A stretch of 64,000 nt of DNA from NCBI RefSeq assembly GCF_007565055.1, contig NC_044568.1:39707156-39771155 (forward strand), given 5' to 3'. The stretch is from Rhinopithecus roxellana. Its lineage: Eukaryota; Chordata; Mammalia; Primates; Cercopithecidae. Position 1 is the stretch's first letter. Each line of letters begins with the position of its first letter. This document shows positions 1 to 14,562 of the stretch, in pieces. The notes beneath the pieces were generated by a model. The model ran no database searches, was not told the origin of the DNA, and saw only the letters and a program-made list of their open reading frames with translations. Position numbers and translations under genes: made by a program.

Positions 1-330
1 TTGGATTTTAAACTACATGATACTAAAACTGTAATAATTTTGCATATCCTCTACTTTTAAAAATTCACATTGGTATGTTGTTAAAATGTGATTGTGTGTC
101 TCTACTTGGTGGGAGGAAGGGGAAGAGTGGGGAGAGTCTATGAAGAAAAAGAATGTACTTTATGCACACATCTTAGGAAAGACTCATGTTTATCATATTG
201 GCACTCCAGGAAGAATTTCAGAATAAGAGGTAGAGAGCCAAAAGAAACAAGTTTCTTAGGACCTAGTTGACTGGTTTTAAACCCCAGGTGTAGATACTGC
301 CTGATATGCCTGGTTATTTTTAAACTTTAT
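1..330. other. unassigned non-coding DNA
   Basis: AT-rich sequence with no recognised repeat. The open frame at 88-270 has no domain, no codon signal and no neighbouring exon-like structure, so it is treated as chance. Confidence 0.5.
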
Positions 331-629
331 TTATTTATTTTCATTTATTTACTTTTTAGAGACAAGTTTTTTTCCCTGCCACCTAGGCTTGCATGTGGTG
401 GAACAGTCATGGCTCACTGCAGCCTTGAACTCAAGGGATTAAGTAATTCTCCTGCCTCATCCTCCTGAGTAGCTGGGACTGCAGGCACACACCACCATGC
501 CTAGAGAATTTTTCAAATTTTTTTTAAATTTTTTTTTTTTTTTGGTAGAGACAGGGTTTAACTTTGTTACTCAGGCTCATCTTGAACCTCTGGCCTCAAG
601 AAATTCTCCCTCCTCAGCCTCCCAAAATA
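331..629 (-). mobile_element. AluJ-like SINE
   Basis: The plus strand reads as an Alu reverse complement: a T-rich tail, 'atggctcactgcagccttgaactc', 'gtagctgggactgcagg' and a second T-rich linker. It ends at 'cctcccaaaata'. The many substitutions and the 'cagccttgaactc' wording point to the old J subfamily. No target duplication is visible. Confidence 0.88.
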
Positions 630-905
630 TGGCAGATTTTTAAGGCCAAGTTGGCACTTCTCAAAAATGATAGGCAGTAGGTTATCCTAGAGATACTAGT
701 GAGCTGAGTGGAAGGTAGCGGTGATGAGATTTTCATAAGGATGAGCAATAGCAAGTGCAGAGAAAAATAGATGGAACCATGGTGGTGAATTTGACTACTT
801 AATGCAATTAAAGCTGAGAATTTTTTTTTTAACTGACATGAGTAGGGACCAAACAATCTCAGTGCCAAGAAAAAGGTTCATAGAACCAAACATAAAATTA
901 AACGG
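630..905. other. unassigned non-coding DNA
   Basis: Short unique-looking spacer between two Alus. No motif or repeat recognised. Confidence 0.4.
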
Positions 906-1751
<846 letters not shown>

Positions 1752-2098
1752 TGTATTAGTCCATTTTCACACTGCTATAAAGAAATACCCAAGAGTGGGT
1801 AATTTATGAAGGAAAGAGGTTTAATTGACTCACAGTTGTGCATGGCTGAGGAAGACCTGGGAAACTTACAACCATGGCAGAAGGCAAAGGGGAAGCAGGC
1901 ACCTTCTTCACAAAGTGGCAGGAGAGGGTGCGAGCAAAGAACCCCTTATAGTAAACCATCAGATCTTGTGGGAACTCACTCACTATCACAAGAACAGCAT
2001 GGGGAAACAGTCCCGTGATCCATTCACCTCCCTCCCTCCACACGTGGGGATTACCATTCGAGATGAGATTTTGGTGGGGACGAAGCCAAACCATATCA
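1752..2098 (-). mobile_element. MST-type MaLR solo LTR (ERVL-MaLR)
   Basis: The plus strand opens with 'tgtattagtccattttcac' and closes with 'gccaaaccatatca'. These are the reverse complements of the MST/THE1 LTR ends (TGATATGGTTTGGC...TAATACA). Internal landmarks such as 'ggtttaattgactcacag' and 'ggcaccttcttcacaa' also fit. The immediate 5-bp flanks do not match, so the insertion site has decayed or been rearranged. The overlapping open frames on both strands are not genes. Confidence 0.85.
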
Positions 2099-2211
2099 CA
2101 TGTTATTATATAAATACACTAAAGTTGAAATCAGTCACCTGAAACCCAAACACTTAAACCATCTAAGTCATTATCCAATAATATTTCATTCCTTAAAAAT
2201 ATAACGTAAGA

Positions 2212-2655
2212 AAAGACATGGAATCAATCTAAATGCGCATCAATGATAGACTAGATTTTAAAAAGTTGTACATATGTACCATGGAATACTATGTAGCCAT
2301 AAAAAGGAATGAGATAATGTCCTTTGCAGAGACACGGATGGAACTGAAAGCCATTATTCTCAGCAAACTAACACAGGAACAGAAAACCAAACACCACATG
2401 TTCTCACTTATAAGTGGGAGCTGAACAATGAGAGCACATGGACACAAGGAGGGAAACAACACATACTGGGGCTGTCAGTGGGGAGCACAGGGAGGAAGAG
2501 CATCAGGATAAATAGCTAATGCATGCTAGGTTGCAAATAGCTAATGCAACCTAGGTGATAGGTTGATAGGTGCAGCAAATAATCATGGCACATGTTTACA
2601 CATGTAACCTGCACATCCTTCACATGTATCCTGAAACTCAAAAAAATATATATAT
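2212..2655 (+). mobile_element. 5'-truncated primate L1, 3' end
   Basis: Reads through the last codons of L1 ORF2 ('accatggaatactatgtagcc' to 'aagtgggagctgaacaatgag'), then the 3' UTR landmarks 'ggtgataggttgataggtgcag' and 'cacatgtatcctgaaactc', into a short A/TA-rich tail. Its divergence suggests an L1PA/L1PB-age copy. It lies tail-to-tail with the minus-strand L1 that begins at about 2668. Confidence 0.88.
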
Positions 2656-2734
2656 AACATATACATGTTGTGAATGATATTCTGTTATTAATTTGGCTCC
2701 CAGCTTGCATGTTATTGATATATTAGAATGCTAC

Positions 2735-5242
<2,508 letters not shown>

Positions 5243-5259
5243 CATGTTGTTAGGTGGTT

Positions 5260-5960
5260 ATGATGCAGACTTGTTTGTGTGGTACCTTTATAGTGTCACT
5301 GTTCTGTGTAGTTCAGTGTGTTTTTGTAGTGATAATGGTCTGATAATGTTCTTTTCTTACCACGTTTAGCACTCCCATCAGGATCTATTTTAAGGCAGTT
5401 CAGGTGGTAATAACATCTCTTAGCATTTGTTTGTTTGAAAGGGTTTAATTTTTCCTTCACTTGTGAAGCTTAATTTGGCTGGATATGCGATTCTTGATTA
5501 TAAATTCTTTTCTTTAAGAATGCTGAATATAGACCTCCAATCTCTTCTGCCTGTAGGGCTTCTGCTGAAAGTCCCTGTTATCCTGATAGGGTTCCCTTTG
5601 TAGGTGTCCTGCCCCTTCTCTTTAGCTGCCTTTTACGTTTTTTTCTTTCATTTCAACCTTGGAGAATCTGATAACTATATGTTTGGGGGATGGTCTCCTT
5701 GTGTAGTATTTTGCAGGGATTCTCTGCATTTCCTGATTTTGAATGTTTACCTCTCTAGTGAGGTTAGAAAATTTTTCATGGATGATATCCTGCAATATGT
5801 TTTTTAAGTTGCTTACTTTTTCTCCCTGTGTTTCAGGGATGCCGGTGAGTCATAGATCTGATCTCTTTACGTAATCTCATATTTCTCAAAGGTCTTGTTT
5901 ATTCTGCTTTTTGTTTTGAATGGGTTTTTTTTCTTTTATTTTCTTTAATGTTCTTAGGGA
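5260..5960 (-). pseudogene. L1 ORF1 remnant
   Basis: Lies immediately upstream of the ORF2 start on the same strand, where ORF1 belongs. Plus-strand landmarks are the antisense of the conserved C-terminal half of ORF1: 'ttccttcacttgtgaagctt', 'aatttggctggatatg', 'aattcttttctttaagaat' and 'tggataatatcctgcaa'-like text near 5780. ORF1 normally encodes the RNA-binding chaperone of the L1 particle. The N-terminal coiled-coil half is hard to recognise and may be largely diverged or deleted. No long open frame survives. Confidence 0.72.
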
Positions 5961-5989
5961 TTTGATTGTGGTATAAGGTGGATTCAGTT

Positions 5990-7482
5990 GACTAGCTTCA
6001 TTTCTGGTAGATTTTGGGGGGTCCAGGGCTCAGCTCAGCACCCCTGGGCTATGTGCTTTAATTCTGGGTGACTGGTATTGGGCCCCCAGCTTTTCTCTGT
6101 AGCCCCTCATGGTTGGAAACCTGCTATTCTAGAGTGATCAAGGAGTTCCTGGACCACTGGCCCCCACTCTGAATGGTGGTTCCACCCAAAGAGCTTTGTT
6201 GGACTGTGGCAGCAGAATCTGTGCTCATTCGCCCATGCCAGCAGCAGTGACAGCACAGCAGGGTGCAGGTTCATCAGCTGGGAAGGGGCTGTAGCAGGCC
6301 CAGGGCTGCTGGCCTCCATGCAGATCTTGGCAGCAGCAGCATCGGCCACCCAGGGGGTAGTGGGGGGAAGGCAGGAGGGGTCTGCTGAGCTCTGTGTTTG
6401 TATTCACACCAGTAGCAGTGTCAGCACAGGGGCAGGGCACCAGTGGCCATAGGGCTGGGGCCTCCATGTGTGTATTCATGCCAGCTATGATGGTGGCATG
6501 ACACAGAGGTCAGGGCCATCACTGTCCCTCCGTGTGATACCACTGGCAATGGCAGTGCAGCCACGGGGGCTGTTGGGTGCACTCATGCCAGGAACAATGG
6601 CACAGTGGGGTGCACCCATACTCATAAACTGACAGGGAAGGAGAGGTGAGGTCTGCTCTCATACACACGTGCACTGGCAAAGTGAAGAGAGGGTATCCCT
6701 TGGGCAAGTGCATACTGGCAAAGTGGCATGGGGAGGCTGTGATGGGGGCAAGTGGAAGTGACCTTGTACAATTCAGCAGAGGTTGCTCTGCTGGAGCTCT
6801 CTGATGGTCAGGTTCAGTCCACCAGTGCACAAGCTATGATGCAGGCTCCTGGGATACACCCTGGTTGGGAATCTGAGGCTGGACTGCAAGCAGGCATGGC
6901 CAGGCTAAGGCCTTAGGAGAGGCCAGCAGACAGATGAGCACTCAGGTCAGACTGACCCCATCTCATAGGCAAGATCACCCTACTCAGTTCAGGTCTGACA
7001 GTTCCCCTAAGGCTAGAGACTCCTAGAGAACATGGCAAGCCTTCAGAAATGGGTAACCTTGGCTGTGCTCCCTGCAGACATACCCACACCAAACCCTCTG
7101 GACTCTGCACAGGCTGGAATATTGCCCCCATTACTTCTCTAAGCAGTTCTCCCTGTCAGTTCAAGTGTTCCTTGGGGCTATGAGGTCTCCTGCTACCAGG
7201 ATGCCAGAGGTCCATGGCGAGAGTGGGTCACCCCTTACCTGCTCAACTCACTCTCTCCCCAGGAGTTGTTGGGGGCTAGGAATGAGTCTCAGTGCATGGT
7301 AGCCCCATGTAGGGTTCCCAGCTTCCTCCTGCTTCAATGCAGCCTGTGTTCTTCCTCTGTCCACTCTCAATGGCTTCCTTCTGAAGACCTTCTCGGAGTG
7401 CACCAACCTTCCTGGTGTCCAGGTACCTTGGTGGCAGATGTTCCTCCTAACTGCACCTAGTCAGCAATCTTGCCTCTCTTCT
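5990..7482 (-). promoter_or_regulatory. L1 5' UTR / ancestral internal promoter
   Basis: GC-rich leader of the minus-strand L1, clearly richer in G and C than its surroundings. It contains loosely repeated modules: 'ccagcagcagtgacagcacag' near 6238, 'accagtagcagtgtcagcac' near 6409, and variants near 6480 and 6585. L1 5' UTRs act as internal RNA polymerase II promoters in young copies; this one is old and activity is not implied. Several long frames here (6107-7131) are by-products of low stop density in GC-rich DNA. Confidence 0.72.
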
Positions 7483-7486
7483 GTTT

Positions 7487-7790
7487 TGTTTTGTTTTTGC
7501 TATTGTTGGTTGTGCTTTAAGGGTCATATCCATAAAATCTTTGCCCAGACCAACATCATGAAGATTTTCCCTTATGTTTTCTTCTAGTCATTTAACAGTT
7601 TCAGATTATTTTTAATGTCCTATGAGATAAGGGTCTAATTCATTCTTCTGCATGTGGATATCCAGTTTTCTCACCAGCATTTATTGATGACTATCCTTTC
7701 CCCAGTGTGTGTTCTCAGCATCTTTGTCAAAAATCAATTAACGACAAATGAGTGGATTTATTTCAAACCACATTTTTACCCAAAGAACAT
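7487..7790 (-). mobile_element. older L1 ORF2 fragment
   Basis: The plus strand carries antisense L1 landmarks: 'aaatctttgcccagaccaa', 'gttttcttctagtcattt', 'attcttctgcatgtggat', 'atccagttttctcaccagca' and 'ctttgtcaaaaatcaatta'. These correspond to the ORF2 region downstream of the reverse transcriptase. It abuts the 5' end of the larger L1, so that L1 probably inserted into or beside this older copy. Confidence 0.78.
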
Positions 7791-9319
7791 AACAGGGCTA
7801 TTCCCTCAGTTGGTCTCACTTCCCAGGTATTTTGTATCATTTTTTTATGTACAATGTGGCCACTTGAAAACAAGATGACTGCTTACTTTGGGATTCAGTA
7901 GGAGAGAAAGTAATGTTTCCATTCTAAAAACAAAAACAAAAACAAAGCAAAAAAGAAAAAGAAAAAAAAAGAAAAATGTGCTACTTGACCCACTTGTAGA
8001 TGCTTTGTTCTATGCTGTAGTTTATAAGTGATTTAAAGGCTTTTTGAGGGTAGTTTTCACCCTGCTTGCTGACGTTAAAACAATCATTATATGTAAAAAC
8101 ATCATCCTTCTGGAGAATCATCCTAAGCCAGATATGTAATCTTGTGAAAGTCACTGGACTCCTTAGGCCTCAGTTTCCTTATCTACCAAAGGAGATAAGT
8201 AATCATTAAGATCCCTTTTATCTCTAACATTTTCTGACTCTAGAAAATACTGTTCAATGCTTGAAATGTGCATAGAAACATTTTATTTAATGTGAAATTA
8301 TATGTTTATGTATTCTTACTCTCAGAGCCACTACCATTGATGGGTCTTTTTATCCACCCATTTCCTCAGACCTCACCTAATGGATATTCCATCATCAGAG
8401 ATATTAACTGTAAACCTGAGAATGTTTTCTTATCCAGATTTTAAAACTCGGTTATCATAACTATTTTTTTAGATTATAACATAGATTTCAAAGCTGAAGT
8501 ATATTTAAAAAAACACACACAAATAAATAGAGAATGTGATTCACTTTCAAGATATTAGCAGAAAATGGAAATGAGATTTTTTAAAACAAAAAAAATCAAA
8601 GTTACAGACTTTCGGAAAATTGACGGGGGGAAATCAAAACTAAATTAGATGTTTTTAGGTCAAATGAGTCACTTTTATTCATAATCTTCAAATAGCCAAT
8701 AAAATTTGTTATGTCTAAGAAACAGTAGGTATTTTATGGAGCAAAAATATCAACTATGAGAGAATGAGTAATAACTCATGTTTTCAAAAGTGTCAAAACA
8801 CAGCCTTTGATCATTGATCTAAAAAGACACCTGATTTTTGTATTATTTCCTCTTCTTCTTCCTTTATTCCGTTAGATTCACTCTAGTTTTGATGATAAAA
8901 CCCCTTAAGGTAATGATTTGTTATAGCCACAATCTTAAAGTACTCAATAACACACACAAAAAAATGTTTTGTTAAGAATATTCTAAAAACACATTTGTTA
9001 CCTAACAAAGGTTTTTTTTTTAGAAAGGAGAAAATGCAAATTGTAAAGAAAAATTATAAATAAAAGTATCTGAATATATAGGCAGAAAGGACTAATGCCT
9101 GTGCACCCTTCCTAGTGCTATTATTTTTATTAAGAAGACATTTTGTCCCTTAGAATGACACTACCTAATGCACTGGGAATCACAACTAGAAGGCCCCTCA
9201 AAGATCCCCTGCAGTCCTATAAATGGCTCAGTGACTTGGCAGAACGACTGGCAAAGTTTATGATTCCAGAACCTGTCTGCTGTCATCTAAACCATGACTT
9301 TGTTGCTAAATGACCCCCT
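7791..9319. other. unassigned DNA with an A-rich tract
   Basis: Mostly unique-looking AT-rich sequence. It holds an A-rich (CAAAAA/GAAAAA) low-complexity tract at 7926-7976 and a MIR fragment at 8110-8265. No coding signal seen. Confidence 0.45.
8110..8265 (+). mobile_element. MIR-family SINE fragment
   Basis: Contains the diagnostic order 'cttgtgaaagtcactggact' then 'cctcagtttccttatctac', matching the MIR core in sense orientation. The flanks are diverged and the exact MIR subfamily is uncertain. Confidence 0.6.
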
Positions 9320-9660
9320 CTTTCTCCTGTATAATTTAGTTTTCTCTCTCTCATCATTCTATTAGCAAATAAAGACATTGACACCTTCCACCTTCAGAAA
9401 TAACCAAACTAAAACTTCCTTCGAAACAACTTTCTCCTCCAGCTTTCCAATCATTTTGTTTTCACCTTTATAACCAAACCCCAGTAAAGAATGTCCTACT
9501 CTCTTCATTTTCACTTCTGCCATTCCACTTTTGTCTTCAGTTCCTTCCCATTCTCCTTCTTTGTGAGTTGCGTATCTACTTACATCACTGAACCTGTCTC
9601 AGTGGTCACTTCTTGTCAGGCCTCTCTCTACGTTTTCCTTCAAATATTTTTAATCTGAGA
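9320..9660 (+). mobile_element. possible L2 (CR1-clade) fragment
   Basis: Weak resemblance to the L2 region around 'aaactccttgaaa' and 'tctcagtggtcacttcttg'. No frame survives. The call rests on two short matches. It is followed by a T tract (9680-9698). Confidence 0.35.
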
Positions 9661-9841
9661 ATCGTCTCTTCTCTCTGCCTTTTTTTTTTTTTTTTTTTAT
9701 CCTCCTCTTCTCCACCCTTCCCTGGGAAGTCCATACTGACTTCCCAGGAGGTGGCATTGAGTCCCATTCCATAGTTAAGTAAAGCATCATTTACATTTCA
9801 AACCCAAAGCTAATTTTTAAACTTTTCCCCTGAATATCTTA

Positions 9842-9999
9842 TTGCCTTTCAATATCTTTATTTAAAAAATATTTTTCTTTGATATACATGTGTTCATCTT
9901 AATGTTATACAGTAAATATAAAATGTCTTTGTCTTTCCAAACAGCAACAACACATATTGTCTGACAATAATAAAACATGTTAATAAGTGTAATAGTATA
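9842..9999 (+). repeat. 160-bp direct repeat, copy A (left of ERVL)
   Basis: Aligns by eye over its whole length with 11473-11632, at roughly four in five bases. Shared blocks include 'atttttctttgat', 'tcttt(c)caaaca', 'cacattgtctga' and 'taata(a)gtg'. It is not a recognised interspersed repeat. It abuts the left edge of the ERVL fragment. Confidence 0.75.
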
Positions 10000-10005
10000 A
10001 GTCCC

Positions 10006-11000
10006 GGAAGATTTCTAGATGTAAGGTAGAAAGTGTGATGAGGAAATGTTCTACACTCCAAAAGAACTACTTGAATTTTTTTATTTATATAAGCAAAAAT
10101 TCAGAAATAAAAGAGTGGAAATGGGAGTGGCACCACTCACTATTACCCCAAGTGATCCACTAGCAAAAGTTGGCTTTCTGTTCCCCTGGCTCTGCTATCC
10201 TAGAGGTCTTAGTTTCAGAGGGAGGAATGGTTCCTCCAGGAAACACAACAATGATTCCACTAAACTGGAAGTTAAGATGCCACCTGGCCACTTGGGTCTC
10301 CTCATGCCTTTGAGTCCACAGGAAAAGAATGGAGTTGCGATGATGCCTGGGATGATTGATCTGATCCACCAAGGGGAAAATGAACCACTACTCCACAATG
10401 GAGCTAAGGAAGAGTGTATCTGAAACCCAGAAGATCCCTTAGGGTATCTGATAGTATTTTACCATGCGTGTAATTAAGGTCAATAAAAAACTACAATAAT
10501 CCAATGCAGGAAAGACTACAAATGGCCCCGACTCTTCAGTAATGAAAGTTTGGGTAAACCTGCCAAGTAACGAACTGCAACAAGCTGAGGTGTTTACTGA
10601 AGGCAATGGGAAAATAAATTGGCTACTGGACATTAGTTATAAATTCCAGCTATGACCATAGGAGCAGTTATAGGAATGGGGATTGTAATTGTCATGAGTA
10701 TTTTCTCTTTGTTACAAATATGTTTCTGTGTATACATAAATATCTTAAGAAATATCTTTGTTCTCTTTCCTCTCATATTCCCTTATTATGTAATGTAAGA
10801 TGTATTGCTATCAGAAGAAAAGTAAACATTATTCAAGGATTTTGCGTGCTCTTTCTGGAAAGGGGTTAGTGTGTTTTGAGTTGTACATAGGACAGTTCTA
10901 TCATGAGAGGTGGAATTATAACCTTGTTATTGTCTTTGTTTGGAAATTAGATGTGGTTTAAGGAAATGAATATGGGTGCCAATTTGAGAAGTAATAGACT
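10006..11000 (+). pseudogene. ERVL (class III endogenous retrovirus) 3' internal remnant with dUTPase-like region
   Basis: Decayed 3' part of an ERVL pol gene leading into an MLT2-type LTR. The frame at 10046-10423 still shows the dUTPase-like block near its end ('MPPGHLGLLMPLSPQEK' followed by a mutated 'GMIDLIHQGENEPLLHNG' stretch), a domain that ERVL-group viruses carry at the pol C-terminus. The frame then hits a stop at 10421, and homology continues in shifted frames ('gatcccttagggtatctgat', 'aatggccccgactcttcag') to about 10690. The rest is the AT-rich 3' leader to the LTR. No gag, protease or 5' LTR is present. It is non-coding today. The family call is from pattern recognition; another ERVL-group member is possible. 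Confidence 0.75.
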
Positions 11001-11003
11001 TCA

Positions 11004-11476
11004 GATGGTTAATTTACATATCAATTTGACAGGGGTAAGGGATATCTAGATAGCTAACAAAACATTATTTCCAGGTGTATCTGTGAGGGTGTTTCCAAAA
11101 GAGATTAGCATTTGAATTGGAAGACTGAGTAAAGAAGATCATCCTCACCAATGTAGGCAGGCATCATAGATTCCACTGAGGCACCCTTAGGACAAAAAGG
11201 TAGAGGAAAAGTAAATTTACTCCCTTCTCTTTAGCTGATGCATCCATCTTCTCCCACCCCAGATATCAGAGATCCTGGTTTTCAAGCTTTTGAAATCTGG
11301 GACTTACACCAGCGGCCCAACCCAGTTCTCAGGTCTTTGGACTTAAACTAAATTGCACTAGCTTTTCTGATTCTCCAGCTTGGAAAAAGCAGATGATGAA
11401 ATTTTTATGATTACATGAACCAATTTCCAAATCTCCTACTGGCTCCATTTCTCTGGAGAATCTATACTAATATAAC
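11004..11476 (+). mobile_element. MLT2-type LTR (ERVL 3' LTR)
   Basis: Starts 'gatggttaatttacatatca' and includes 'tgtgagggtgtttccaaaa', 'gattagcatttgaattgg' and 'agactgagtaaagaagat'. It ends with 'tttctctggagaatctatac', all typical of MLT2 LTRs. It follows the ERVL pol remnant in the same orientation, so it is the 3' LTR of the same provirus. Confidence 0.82.
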
Positions 11477-11632
11477 CTATCAACATTTCCATTTAAAAAA
11501 ATATTTTTCTTTGATGCATATATATTCATCTTCATGTTATATAACAATTAATATACAATGGCTATATCTTTCCAAACAAAAACATCACACATTGTCTGAT
11601 AATCATAAAGTATATTAATGTGAGTATAACAG
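11473..11632 (+). repeat. 160-bp direct repeat, copy B (right of MLT2)
   Basis: Second copy of the sequence at 9842-9999, beginning exactly where the MLT2 LTR ends. See finding. Confidence 0.75.
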
Positions 11633-12154
11633 AATAGTTATTAGATATGAAACAATTTTAGAAAAACCCAGATTACCTATGTATTATATTAAAATGTATA
11701 TGCTCTTCTTGGCTCATGGAATATTTTCTCACTAATATATTGAAAGATCTTTCACTTTTCATAGTTTTATGCAATCTGTTATTTAACTTTGTAGCATGGG
11801 AAAGATAGTTCCTGTCAAGTCATGTCCATGAAATTGAATTATACTAACAGTGATATAAATTCTCTTCCTAACTAATTATAAAAGCAACAAAAATTCAAAA
11901 CAAATCACATTTGCTATACACAATAATATATAACCGCACAACATTTTGTAATAAATCATCTTGGAGGACTACTGGAAATAAAAGTCAGCAAGACCGAAGT
12001 AAGAAAGAAGTATTTAAGAGCAGCAAGGAGTTGACTTATTTTGTCTCAATAAATTGAGTATGTCCTCTATTTTCCAGCAATAGAAAAAAAAGTAATCTGG
12101 CCTAGTAATAGGAACAATCTTTATTTCGACAATTTTGTTTGTTGGACTTGGTTT
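11633..12154. other. unassigned AT-rich DNA
   Basis: No recognised repeat or coding signal. Confidence 0.4.
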
Positions 12155-12470
12155 TCTATTTTATTTTTAATTAATAATAATAATTGCATAGATGTATGGA
12201 CTACAATGTGATGTTTTCATACATGTATACATTGTAAGATGATTAAATCAAAATAATGGGCACATCCATCATCTCATCTACTTATTTTATTGTGGTGAGA
12301 ACATTTAAAATCTACTCTTTTAGTAATTTTGAAGTATACAACACATAATTATTAACTTTTGTCACCATGCTGTCTTACTCTATGACTTTCCTTCCCTTCT
12401 TACGGAATGTTACCACTTTCTTACACTATGGAGATCACTTTTTTATAACAGTGACCAGATATGAAATATT
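12155..12470 (-). mobile_element. L1 3' UTR fragment (L1PB/L1MA age)
   Basis: Antisense L1 3' UTR landmarks run in order: 'gatgttttcatacatgta', 'cacatccatcatctcatc', 'attgtggtgagaacattt', 'tctactcttttagtaattttg' and 'aagtatacaacacataatta'. No tail boundary is sharp. Confidence 0.72.
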
Positions 12471-12556
12471 GAGGGCAAAATATGGTTCCATCTAATATCT
12501 GTATCTATTCTACAATAACTTTTATTGTATCTGGGAGAAATTAGGACTTCATAGTT

Positions 12557-13041
12557 GCATCAGTTAGCTTTTGCTGCATAGAAAAGCATCTCAAAGTATA
12601 GTGGTTTATTAAAAAGCATATATTCATATTTTGGGGTTGGAATTTTAGGCTTGGTGAAGTGAGGTGGTTCTTCTGGACTCTGCTGGGCTCACTCAGGCAT
12701 CTGCAGCCAGCAGCTTGGGTAGCTGTGCCAATTTGGGCTGGGGGTGCACACATGATTACTATCTGATTGATATGGCCATTCATCCATGCTGCAGCCTGGG
12801 GTTCTTCTCAGAGTTGCAATAGAGAGACTAGAAGTTTGCAAGGCCTTTTGGAGCTTAAACGCTCAACTGGTACAATGCTGCTTCTACCGCATTCTGTTGA
12901 CTGGAGCAAGTCACACAACCAACACAAATTCAAGAAATTGGAAAATAGACTTGACCTTTTAAAGTAGGATCTGGGAAGTCACACTGTAAAGGCATTAATA
13001 CAGGGAGGATGATAATTTATGGTTATTTCTGCAATATATCA
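12557..13041 (-). mobile_element. MLT1-type MaLR LTR
   Basis: The plus strand begins 'cagttagcttttgctgcata', the antisense of the MLT1 3' end, and continues through 'tagtggtttattaaaaag' and 'tgctgggctcactcaggc'. It reaches 'caagtcacacaaccaa', 'agtcacactgtaaagg' and 'tttctgcaata', the antisense of the 5' end. Strongly diverged. Confidence 0.75.
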
Positions 13042-14560
13042 TAATAATTTTAGCATTTTCCCAATAGTCATTGATGGTTTAGTAGTCCACAGATTTTTGG
13101 TCTAGTATTGCATGTATTTTTTTTCTCTCAGTGTGTGAGAATTTACTATTATAACCACTACTTAACATTTAATGTGGGGATCATTGAATAATGCACTAAA
13201 TGAACTAGATAAGAATCATAGTGTATTTATTAAATCCTGATTTTTAGATAAAAAACGGATGCCTGGAGAACTCCCATGACTTGCCTAAAATCAAGAGATG
13301 AATCAGCCCTAGAAACCAGGTCTCCTGACTCCAGTTCACTTTTTAGCAATCCACACTATAGCCATACTTATATTAACAACTTATCTCTAACATTTATTTT
13401 TAGTTAGGAATATTTCAAAGAATTTTTATTGTAATACAAACATCTCATTGTCTCCAAAGCTGGAATTTATTTATAACTGACATATTTGATAGTCTTTTTA
13501 AAGATTAATTATTCCCAGAAACCCTTGCTTTAAGTATTTCCTTTGAAACCAGATTCTAATTTCTTCATTCAAATTTTTCAAATATATGTATTATACATTC
13601 AAATATGTGCTACTAAACATAGATACATCCGTGCTATTTGATTTAAATGGCCATAATTAAGACACTGAAAAAAAGTTAATATACCATATACTGAAATATT
13701 ATGCAATAAAAGGCAGCATGAAAAAATTATAAATTATATATATAAAAGCTAAATATTTATTGCTTCCTTTATTCATTACATAATGAACATTTCAATGATC
13801 TCTTTCTATGAATTATGTCAAAAATTAAAGTCAGAATGGTGCTAATAAATAAAAAAAAGAAAAACAAGAAATTTCCAAGCAAATTGACATGTCTGCATGG
13901 GTAACTATCCAAAGTGTACAGTATTTAAAATAATACACCTAATATAAAAAAGAGCTATATCAGTGATATTAATTACAAACATGAAAACACGGATAACACC
14001 AGATCAATGTAAAGTAAATTTCCTATTTGGAAATTTCTGGAAACTAGAAAATATGAAAAACCCAAGGAATCTGTACACTACTTCTGAATTATCAGGAGGA
14101 TTGTTTTGGCCAATTATTTATCCTTATTTTATTTTTATTCATATTTTCATTTACTCTATCCCCTGCTAACCATCCAGGATTGTATTCAGTAATGGCCTAC
14201 ATATAAGGTGCTTGAATGCCAAGTAATAATAAAATGAGACAACAGGTGCAAATTCACATTGAAAATTAGAACACAGTATATAATTTTAAAAGATGATGAT
14301 TATATAGCTGTTTTACTAATGAAGAGGTTGCCAAGGCTCAGAACTTTGGGGGTAGAAGCCAGTCTATCTGCTTCCGCGTTGAATTCTAAGTGTTGAAGAA
14401 CAAGAGATAGGTCTTGGCTTATAGGAGAAACTGAAGAAAGACTTGCCAAATAAATGAGTAATACTTCTAACACTGTATTAGTGTCATTCCATATTACAAC
14501 ATATTGCATGACTCTCCGTTTAGAAACTGGATTAGTTCAATTAATTAAACATTTTTATGT
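13042..14560. other. unassigned AT-rich DNA
   Basis: Mostly unique-looking. Apart from a MIR fragment at 13240-13370, only weak L1M-like text near 13690-13760 was noticed. Confidence 0.4.
13240..13370 (-). mobile_element. MIR fragment
   Basis: Reads as 'gacttgcctaaaatcaagag', then 'ctagaaaccaggtctcctgac', then 'ttagcaatccacactatagcc', the antisense order of MIR. Confidence 0.58.
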
Positions 14561-14562
14561 TA

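Noticed and set aside
6107..7131. Several open frames of 60-103 residues on the minus strand
   Set aside because: They lie in the GC-rich L1 5' UTR, where stop codons are rare by composition, and they overlap one another in different frames.
13683..13760. L1M-like text ('tgaaatattatgcaataaaa')
   Set aside because: Too short and AT-rich to separate from chance.
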